A stretch of DNA of 49,659 nucleotides from Treponema sp. UBA3649 (GTDB taxonomy: Bacteria; Spirochaetota; Spirochaetia; Treponematales; Treponemataceae): assembly GCA_002373325.1 (NCBI GenBank), contig DFKI01000035.1:1-49659 (forward strand), given 5' to 3'. Positions 49,504-49,659 of the stretch are shown here, one piece after another. The position numbers and the translations under genes were made by a program. Each line of letters begins with the position of its first letter. Position 1 is the stretch's first letter. Below the pieces are notes generated by a model. That model saw only the letters and a list, made by a program, of their open reading frames with translations, made no database searches and was not told the origin of the DNA.

Positions 49504-49659
49504 TTTTCTTGCACACCTCCGTTTTCAGTTTCCGTTTCAGACCGTTTCCTTCCATTATATCACGTGGAGTGCAGCTTGTAAATTGATTTTTTTTCCGCAG
49601 TGTAGAAGGCAAGTGCAAATCTAAATTAAACTTGGGAATTGTAAATCTAAAAGAGGAAC
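49504..49659. other. Non-coding right end of the window
   Basis: 156 bases upstream of the EAL gene. It contains the gene's ribosome site (GGAGG) and AT-rich sequence. No other gene, terminator or repeat is recognised. Confidence 0.7.

Noticed and set aside
1..49659. tRNA, rRNA or riboswitch genes
   Set aside because: No cloverleaf, conserved rRNA sequence or known riboswitch core was recognised by eye; a covariance-model search would settle it.

Overview
The window reads as a chromosomal segment of a host-associated anaerobic spirochaete, most likely a gut or rumen Treponema. This is an inference from gene content: a FliG-family protein, a Cache-domain chemoreceptor, many lipoproteins with spirochaete-style lipoboxes, InlB B-repeat lipoproteins, an ApbE/Ftp-type flavin transferase lipoprotein, an oxygen-sensitive 2-oxoacid:ferredoxin oxidoreductase and a phosphotransferase Enzyme I with no sugar permease nearby. 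No rRNA, tRNA, phage or complete insertion sequence was seen.

Layout. 1-4.9 kb: degenerate palindromic repeats and an 11-G tract, then a small Cys-Cys lipoprotein, a four-subunit 2-oxoacid:ferredoxin oxidoreductase (gamma-delta-alpha-beta) and a phenylacetate-CoA-ligase-like enzyme. A near-identical motif precedes both units and suggests co-regulation. 4.9-9.7 kb is an accessory block: a three-hairpin element, a Fic protein, an antitoxin/PIN pair, two unknown genes, a small lipoprotein and a frameshifted LuxR-type regulator with a 9-G tract. 10-11.4 kb: shikimate kinase and an RsmI-like methyltransferase. 11.5-16.1 kb: two paralogous InlB-B-repeat lipoproteins, the larger with seven repeats of about 140 residues. 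16.2-21.6 kb: a YchJ/SEC-C protein, an RlmB-like methyltransferase, ptsI, apbE and an iron-sulfur aldo/keto reductase. 21.8-30.0 kb: an LRR surface lipoprotein, a FliG-family protein, a chemoreceptor, a degenerate TatD protein and an acyl-CoA synthetase. The acyl-CoA synthetase promoter and 5' end are duplicated 3.3 kb upstream. 30.1-31.9 kb: a second antitoxin/PIN pair and a decayed hipBA locus. 32.0-34.8 kb: pyrF and a fused pyrK-pyrD. 34.9-38.4 kb: aspS and two envelope proteins. 38.5-40.8 kb: a leaderless 32-residue Cys-tailed peptide with its own promoter and terminator, a SAM methyltransferase and two GNAT acetyltransferases. 40.8-49.5 kb: a HipA-like kinase, a lipoprotein, a broken small locus, a glycosyltransferase, an AraC regulator, a GH16 glucanase and an EAL phosphodiesterase.

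Cross-cutting themes. (1) At least five genes have a sigma-70-like promoter whose -10 box ends 6-8 bases before the ATG, with no Shine-Dalgarno, which implies leaderless mRNAs. (2) Seven intergenic clusters hold palindromes with variable arms but constant TGTCATT/AATGACA edges, several followed by tandem half-copies. (3) Several promoters carry regularly spaced operator-like repeats: hipBA at 39 bp, araC at about 19 bp, GH16 at about 20 bp, and the LuxR regulator with its neighbouring lipoprotein at about 24 bp. The best candidates for something undescribed are the leaderless Cys-tailed peptide beside the methyltransferase and the variable-arm palindrome arrays.
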